Shown here piece by piece: positions 57,601-64,000 of a stretch of 64,000 nucleotides of DNA. Numbering within the stretch: position 1 is the first letter of the stretch; each line of letters opens with the position of its first letter. Position numbers and translations under genes: made by a program. Below the pieces are notes generated by a model, which saw only the letters and a program-made list of their open reading frames with translations, was not told where the DNA came from and made no database searches. The stretch lies in assembly GCA_963678675.1 (NCBI GenBank), contig OY783199.1, forward strand, positions 10,066,356 through 10,130,355, given 5' to 3'. The DNA is from Xiphydria camelus (Eukaryota > Arthropoda > Insecta > Hymenoptera > Xiphydriidae).

Positions 57601-59230
57601 CTAGCAGCCCGTCCCGGCTTCGCACGGGTGGATTGTGGATTGATTTTGGCCGTCATTTGACGAATTTTTAGCAGATATCTATAGATATAACCAAAGATTT
57701 AACAAATCTAATATCACCATTGTATAGCCACGGAAAAATCCTAAACCCCCTACTATCAGAAAGAATTTTTATAGGGCCCATAGCTTTCATGGTACGAAGC
57801 CGAACTGTAGTTGACCTCAATTTTACCTCCGCTGACCATAAAGGTCACATTAAAAAAATCGTCAAGGACATATTTGAACGCATAATTTCCCTCTCTTTTC
57901 ATTTCCTTTATCAAAAATAAGGGTTCCCATTTAGGGTCATGGTCAAGGTCAAATCCAATATGATCATTGTGTAGCCACAGAAAAATCTTAAAATTTTTGT
58001 ATTAAACATTTTTCTCTAAAATTATTTCCCACTGAGATAATTAGCCGTACCGTGACTTTTTGAACACCCTGTATAAGATTTACTAACTCAGAAACCTTCG
58101 CGGATATGCGTCCAACTGTTCCCCAAATTTTCATCGCAATCGGATGAACGGTTTAGGAAGGCATAATAATCATCTGTACCGGTACTTTTTCAACACCCTG
58201 TATAAGATTTACTAACTCAGAAACCTTCGCGGGCATGCGTCCAACCATTCCCCAACTTTTCATCGCAATCGGATGAACGGTTTAGGAAGGCATAATAATC
58301 ATCAGTACCTTTACTTTTTGAACACCTTTTATAAGATTTACTAGCTCAGAAACCTTCGCGGGCATGCGTCCAACCATTCTCCAACTTTTCATCGCAATCG
58401 GATGAACGGTTTAGGAAGGCATAGTAATCATCAGTACCGGTACGTTTTGAACACCTTTTATAAGATTTACTAACTCAGAAACCTTCGCGGGCATGCGTCC
58501 AACCATTCCCCAAAGTTTCATCGCAATCGGATGAACGGTTTAGGAAGGCATAATAATCAGCCGTATCCGTACTTTTTGAACACCCTGTATAAGGTTTACT
58601 AAGTCAGAAACCTTCGCGGGGATGCGTCCAACCATTCATCAACTTTTCATCGCAATCGGATGAACGGTTTAGGAAGGCATAATAATCATCAGTACCGGTA
58701 CTTTTTGAACACCTTCTATAAAATGTACTAACTCAGAAACCTTCGCGGGCATGCGTCCAACCATTCCCCAAAGTTTCATCGCAATCGGATGAACGGTTTA
58801 GGAAGGCATAATAATCATCCGTACCGGTACTTTTTGAACACCCTGTATAAGATTTACTAACTCAGAAACCTTCACGGGCATGCGTCCAACCATTCCCCAA
58901 AGTTTCATCGCAATCGGATGAACGGTTTAGGAAGGCATTTGATATTACCTTAAAGGTCACAGTCAAGGTCAAATCCAATACGACCACTGGGTAGCCAAGG
59001 GAAAATCCTTAAAGTTTTGTATTAAACATTTTTCTCTAAAATGTTTTCCCGCTGAGATAATCGGCCGTACCGGGACTTTTTGAACACCCTGTATAAGATT
59101 TACTAACTCAGAAACCATCGCGGGTATCCGTCCAACCATTTCCCAAAATTTCATCGCAATCGGATGAACGGTTTAGGAAGGCATAAGAGACATACATACA
59201 TACAGACAGACAGACAGACAGACACATTCA
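57601..59230 (+). repeat. Dispersed repeat with 129-bp tandem array
   Basis: Opens with AGCAGCCCGTCCCGGCTTCG, as in a common insect repeat. Seven units of 128-130 bases lie at about 58050-58940, built on CTCAGAAACCTTCGCGGGCATGCGTCC, ATCGCAATCGGATGAACGG and CTTTTTGAACACCCTGTATA (first bases of each quoted). An eighth unit at 59040-59190 follows a second copy of the 57935-58080 leader, so the duplication is two-tiered. It ends in ACATACAGACAGACAG, a short microsatellite tail. No coding region. Confidence 0.8.
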
Positions 59231-59555
59231 TTTTTATATACAGGGTGTTTCATAAGTATTGTGACAAACGTAAAGGGGTTGTAGAGGGCATTAAAATAAG
59301 CAATCTTGACCAATAAACCTGTGTCCAGAAATATGCCGTTTGGGCAGGAAGGTGAATGAACGTTTCATTCAGATACTGCCGCGCTAGCAAAAAAAAATGC
59401 GCCGGAGCGCCATCATGTGCGACAGTCCGCAAGGTCTCCAGACTTATAACACCCTTAGATTTCTTTTTCTGGGGCCATGTCAAAACGTTGGTGTACGAAA
59501 CACCTGTCAACAACGTGGAAGTTCTATTGGGAAGGGTTATGGCCGCCTCCACAGT

Positions 59556-61720
59556 ACCTGTGTGAAGTTAGCCCCCCCACCTTCGAATAAAAAATGTTTG
59601 AATACATGATCGTTTGCCCTTTGTTTGCCCATGATTGTCCATCACTTTGTTTTTTTGCCCAACTCACCGTTTAGAAGATATAGCTAAAAATAGGGCGGGG
59701 GGCTAACTTCACGCTAGCCCCCCCATAACGTAATTTCGAAAATTCAAATGCATTATCGTTTGCCCTTTGTTTGCCCATGATTGCCCAACACTTTATTTTT
59801 TTGTCCAACCCACCGTTTAGAAGATATGGTGGGGGGGGAAGCTAGCGTGAAGTTAGCCCCCCCATAGTGTAATTTCGAAAATTCAAATGCATGATCGTTT
59901 GCCCTTTGTTTACCCATGATTGCCCATCACTTTGTTTCGTTTGTCCAACTCACCGTTCAGAAGATATAGGGTGGGGAAGTGGGGAAGTATTAGATATACA
60001 ACTTTGCCTCTGCCGTCTTTATCGTAAGCCATCTACAATAGAACGGCGGAAGCAAAGTGGTAAGTAGTAACACCTCGGCATCGCTTGCCCATTTTTAGAT
60101 ACAGTCTCAATGTGCATTTTCGACGTGATAACACTTCGGAATCGTTTGCCCATTTTTAGAAAGAGTATCAGTAAGCACTTTCGACGTTTGCCCAACCCGT
60201 GGAACCGCTCTACAGCGAGTTTCATAAGTGAAGTAAAAATGAAAAATCGTAAAATCGGTGATATCAACTCGGAAACGTTTGCCCATTTTTAGAAAGAGCT
60301 TCAGTAAGCATTTTCGACGTTTGCCCAACCCGTGGAATCGCTCTACAGCGAGTTTCATAAGTGATGTAAAAATGAAAAATCGTAAAATCGGTGATATCAA
60401 CTCGGAAACGTTTGCCCATTTTTAGAAAGAGCTTCAGTAAGCATTTTCGACGTTTGGCCAACCCGTGGAATCGCTCTACAGCGAGTTTCATAAGTGATGT
60501 AAAAATTAAAATTCGTAAAATCGGTGATATCAACTCGGAAACGTTTGCCCATTTTTAGAAAGAGCTTCAGTAAGCATTTTCGACGTTTGCCCAACCCGTG
60601 GAACCGCTCTACAGCGAGTTTCATAAGTGAAGTAAAAATGAAAAATCGTAAAATCGGTGATATCAACTCGGAAACGTTTGCCCATTTTTATAAAGAGCTT
60701 CAGTAAGCATTTTCGATGTTTGCCCAACCCGTGGAATCGCTCTACAGCGAGTTTACGATTTTTCATTTTTACATCACTTATGAAACTCGCTGTAGAGCGA
60801 TTCCACGGGTTGGGCAAACGTCGAAAATGCTTACTGAAGCTCTTTATAAAAATGGGCAAACGTTTCCGAGTTGATATCACCGATTTTACGATTTTTCATT
60901 TTTACATCACTTATGAAACTCGCTGTAGAGCGATTCCACGGGTTGGGCAAAAGTCGAAAGTGCTTACTGATACTCTTTCTAAAAATGGGCAAACGATTCC
61001 GAGGTGATATCGCCGATTTTACGATTTTTCATTTTTACTTCAATTATGAAACTCGCTGTAAAGCGGTTCCACGGGTTGGGCAAACGTCGAAAATGCTTAC
61101 TGATAATCTTTCTAAAAATGGGCAAACGATTTCGAAGTGTTAACACGTCGAAAATGCACATTGAGACTGTATCTAAAAATGGGCAAGCGATGCCGAGGTG
61201 TTACTACTTACCACTTTGCTTCCGCCGTTCTATTGTAGATGGCTTACGATAAAGACGGCAGAGGCAAAGTTGTATATCTAATACTTCCCCACTTCCCCAC
61301 CCTATATCTTCTGAACGGTGAGTTGGACAAACGAAACAAAGTGATGGGCAATCATGGGCAAACAAAGGGCAAACGATCATGCATTTGAATTTTCGAAATT
61401 ACACTATGGGGGGGCTAACTTCACGCTAGCTTCCCCCCCCCCCCCCATATCTTCTAAACGGTGGGTTGGACAAAAAAAATAAAGTGATGGGCAATCATGG
61501 GCAAACAAAGGGCAAACGATCATGCATTTGAATTTTCGAAATTACGTTATGGGGGGCTAGCGTGAAGTTAGCCCCCCGCCCTATTTTTAGCTATATCTTC
61601 TAAACGATGAGTTGGGCAAAAAAAACAAAGTGATGGGCAATCATGGGCAAACAAAGGGCAAACGATCATGTATTCAAAAATTTTTTATTCGGAGGTGGGG
61701 GGGGCTAACTTCACACAGGT
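59556..61720. mobile_element. 2165-bp foldback transposon with 9-bp duplication
   Basis: The ends are ACCTGTGTGAAGTTAGCCCC and its perfect inverse. CTCCACAGT is duplicated exactly at 59547-59555 and 61721-61729. The element is a near-complete palindrome centred at about 60755. Each outer arm has about three units of 145-150 bases (GTTAGCCCCCCCA, then ATCGTTTGCCCTTTG and CACCGTTTAGAAGATAT). Each inner arm has a 133-bp array (five copies left, three right). All units carry GTTTGCCCA words. No protein of its own; the open frames repeat with the array. The 9-bp duplication points to a Mutator-like foldback. Confidence 0.9.
60110..61165. repeat. 133-bp inverted tandem arrays
   Basis: The phrase GATATCAACTCGGAAACG recurs at about 60258, 60391, 60524 and 60657 (spacing 133), and inverted from 60870 on, with the same spacing. 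Units contain GTTTGCCCATTTTTAGAAAG and CGCTCTACAGCGAG, the latter self-complementary. Confidence 0.9.
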
Positions 61721-62168
61721 CTCCACAGTTGTGCAGGACATGCCTGGGGTATTCCATAGGGTCCGGACTGCAATGCACAACCGTGCCACACTCTGTATTG
61801 AGCGAAACGGAGGCCATATTGAGTCATTTTTATAAACATTAAAAATACAATTATTAGTTGCTTCGTGTTTCTCTCATTCACCTTCCTGCCCAAACGGCAT
61901 ATTTCTGGACACAGGTTTATTGATCAAGATTGCTTAGTTTAATGCCCTCTACAACCCCTTTACGTTTGTCACAATACTTATGAAACACCCTGTATATAGA
62001 TAAAAATAAGACTCTTTAATGACAAATAAATATCCTATATCCAAATCTGGGATTTGTATTATCTCTCTATTAATTGTCATCCAAATCGCTTCAACCGTTA
62101 CAGCGTAATTCGGCAATAAACATCTAATTATATAAGTATCTAAATACACTTTCGGATTTATACATTAT

Positions 62169-62320
62169 GGTTCCGTATTCACATCCCACTTTTAGTGCTG
62201 ACAGTGCCCTTACAATGCTCATCTGTACCGCTGTTAAGGTTTGCGTCACCCCATTAATAGTGTACGACCGAGAAATATAACAGCACCTTTAACGCTAAAA
62301 GCGGGATGTGAATATGAACT
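62169..62320. repeat. Foldback, GTATTCACATCCCACTTTTAG arms
   Basis: The arm at 62169-62195 is inverted at 62290-62320. MITE-sized and non-coding. Confidence 0.6.
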
Positions 62321-62368
62321 TTTACAGGTACTTTTGGTGGTAGGTACTTGTATTTTATCATATACAAT

Positions 62369-62476
62369 AAGTAAAAAGAAAACTTGTGCAAAGTTACATT
62401 ATGGAACTCAATCATTTGAGAGATGGAGCGATTGAGACTCCCATGATGTAACTTTGCTAAAAATTTCTTTCTACTT
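62369..62476. repeat. Foldback, AAGTAAAAAGAAA arms
   Basis: AAGTAAAAAGAAA, GCAAAGTTACATTATGG and CTCAATC are answered in inverse order to 62476, about 108 bases in total. Confidence 0.6.
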
Positions 62477-62573
62477 ATCTCTATTATATAAAATAGTTTT
62501 CGAATAAATGCGTGGATAAAACCGTGTCGATAAAAACCCCGGCGACTTCGAACCGGATGCGCGAAGAACGGAC

Positions 62574-62740
62574 GGTTGTTGGAGAAGAAGGATAAGGACG
62601 AGGATGACTAGGACGAGGACGAGGACGACGACGGCGACGACGAGGACGGCGACGACAAGAACAATGACGACGAGGACGGCGTCGATGAGAACAACGACGA
62701 CGAGGACGGCAAGGATGGTGACGACGACGTATTGAACGGA
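62574..62740 (+). repeat. GAC/GAG minisatellite
   Basis: Repeated GACGACGAGGACGGC-type words. One + frame is highly acidic (DDEDGDDKNNDDEDG) but contains a stop and no other support; I treat it as low-complexity DNA. Confidence 0.7.
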
Positions 62741-62799
62741 GAAGACAGCAACGACGTGATACTGCTGCAAAAGCTTGCCCAAGTAGAAATCTCGGGATA

Positions 62800-64000
62800 A
62801 CCATGTGTAAAAAGTTATTTTTTGCCGGTTAACTAAAGGATTTATACAAATGTTAACTAGAAGATAACATATTTTCTGTTCACCTGAATCGGATATCTTG
62901 TAGATATCTTTTTGGGTTATCTCTCAGAAACAACTAAAAAACTGTCAAAAACTCATTGGTTACCCATTCTTGAATAGACGATTGACTGAAGTTATCGAAA
63001 AGATAACTGTCTAATTATTTACCAGTTATCCTGAAAAATTTATCCAACAGATGGTATTTTGCGGTTATATTTGAAAAGTACAATAAAAGTAGCCGCAAAG
63101 TTATCCATGAGAGACTATCTAGAGATGACTGATAAAAGCTATCTATTAGTTAACTTTTTTATGCCATTTATAAGTTATCAGGAAAAAGTTAACTAAAACA
63201 TGTTACCTTGTGGTTAGTGTTTAGAAGTTCAAAAAGAGTCATCACAAAGTTACCCACTTAAAGTTATTTACAAGATGACTCCCCAAAGTTATCCATTAGT
63301 TAAGTTGTTTCTTTCACATAAAAGTTATACCGAAGTAGTTATCTGAGCGATGGAATTTTTCGGTGAGTGTTTGGAGTGATTTTTAGGAACATTAAATGGT
63401 CATCCATCTCAAGTCATCTGTCAGATGAATCGTAAAGGTTACGAATAAGATGATTTTTTCATAGCATTCAAAAGTTATGTGGAAAAAGTTTTCTAAACGA
63501 TGTCTGTATTTGCACTTCAATTGACCGGCCGGTTTAAGTTGACTTGGTCGATGCGTTTCGGGTAGGTATATATCTACTCTTTTCATGAAAATGCGGTTAA
63601 CTTTTAAATGAAAATCACGGGATGGACAACAGTTGACTTGTAAAAGTGATCTAAAAGTTATTATTTTCGTGTTTCTGGTGCCGGCGTGTTGCGTTATATT
63701 TGTTCTCGTGTATTTGTGCAATTGTTGGCTGCTTTTTAATGTAAAATACGACAAAAAATCACGAAACTAATTACTGGGAAGTACCTTTTGTTATTAAGTA
63801 TTCAAATTAAGTACAGCTGGGAACGTCTGGGCGGGCGCCGGGCTGGGGGCGTCTTATGGTTTTAACGAGGAAATTTGACACTCTGGGTGTGATGCAGGTT
63901 AGGTTCGTCAAATTATTTCCACTCCCAAATAGAAATTTTTCATCTAAAAGTTAACTTTAAGTTAACCCGAAAATATGCTGGTCAACCTTTAGAGATTCCA
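62800..64000. other. Motif-rich non-coding region (AAGTTATC / GTTAACT)
   Basis: More than twenty AAGTTATC-like or GTTAACT-like words in both orientations are spread over 62825-63480, again at 63600-63670 and 63945-63975. No gene is supported; the minus-strand frame at 63392-63754 shows no domain. It may be the subterminal region of a DNA element running past the window. Confidence 0.4.

Larger units (their letters stand above)
59430..61835 (+). pseudogene. Mariner-like transposase C-terminus, split by foldback
   Basis: The first part (59430-59555) reads SRLITPLDFFFWGHVK and VYETPVNNVE. The second part (61721-61835, using one copy of the 9-bp duplication) continues in frame through PGVFHRVRTAMHN and ends GGHIESFL then a stop. 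The third catalytic Asp is expected in the PDL/TPLDF block, where the text reads SRLITPLD. It is inactive through truncation. Confidence 0.8.
59241..61992 (+). mobile_element. Mariner-like element with CAGGGTGTTTCATAAG ends
   Basis: TIRs of about 120 bases, flanked by TA. Only the last part of the transposase is present, interrupted by the 2.2-kb foldback. The left end is an inverted copy of the right-end region plus a transposase segment: a minus-strand piece (GAPAHFFLLARQYLNETF, 59370-59425) faces the + strand remainder. The N-terminal two thirds are lost. Confidence 0.8.

Noticed and set aside
58050..58940. Regular array that could suggest CRISPR
   Set aside because: Whole 129-bp units are near-identical, with no unique spacers, and the context is eukaryotic.
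60019..61252. Repeated 80-116 residue frames on both strands
   Set aside because: Each repeats with the 133-bp array and mirrors across the palindrome; no sign of protein constraint.
62484..62804. Arg-rich and Val-rich frames at the GAC minisatellite
   Set aside because: Low-complexity translation of a trinucleotide-like repeat.

Overview
The window looks like a transposon-dense, AT-rich intergenic region of an arthropod nuclear genome. The element families are those of an insect (Bel/Pao, Tc1/mariner, PIF/Harbinger, piggyBac-like and purine-rich non-LTR elements). An ant or wasp is my weak guess, and nothing here fixes the order. I see no convincing host gene, rRNA, tRNA or CRISPR array. 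Almost every coding trace belongs to a mobile element, and most are broken. There is one 200-base run of N at 47760-47959.

Layout. 1-2612 and 12187-12591 are the two ends of one copy of a large repeat; a second copy lies at 28139-36211. The first copy is interrupted by about 9.6 kb that holds CACAG-ended and TAGGGGAGA-ended elements and a 4.6-kb LINE with an exact 14-bp target duplication (7237-11859). 14003-17236 is a PIF/Harbinger-type unit: a two-exon MADF gene on the + strand, with a minus-strand transposase pseudogene inside its intron. 17.9-26.1 kb is a run of MITEs and foldbacks, including a THAP-exon element (22113-24148) and a palindrome pierced by a solo LTR and a TTAA-flanked piggyBac-like element (24176-26077). 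26861-27441 is an unrecognised coding remnant, cut by a 605-bp CACAG element.

The second copy of the large repeat carries further insertions. Because copy 1 supplies the empty sites, several target duplications can be read directly: AT for 29427-30897, CA for 32366-33880, and TAA (less cleanly) for 31121-31471. 37720-43273 may be one 5.5-kb element with CACAGG/CCTTTG ends and a TTA duplication. It carries two decayed minus-strand genes of uncharacterised high-copy families and is the best candidate here for an undescribed transposon type. 43.8-51.1 kb holds Tc1 fragments, a non-LTR element with an intact ORF1 next to a CT microsatellite and the assembly gap, and a Tc1 element inside a palindromic MITE.

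51488-57221 is bounded by TAGGGGAGACTGG-type ends and contains a truncated Bel/Pao retroelement. 57.6-59.2 kb is a 129-bp tandem array. 59241-61992 is a mariner-like element whose transposase end was split by a 2.2-kb foldback with a perfect 9-bp duplication. The last 2 kb is motif-rich DNA without genes.

The history is one of repeated nesting. Many elements have become palindromes because one end is replaced by an inverted copy of the other. All family assignments come from motifs read by eye; no database search was done.
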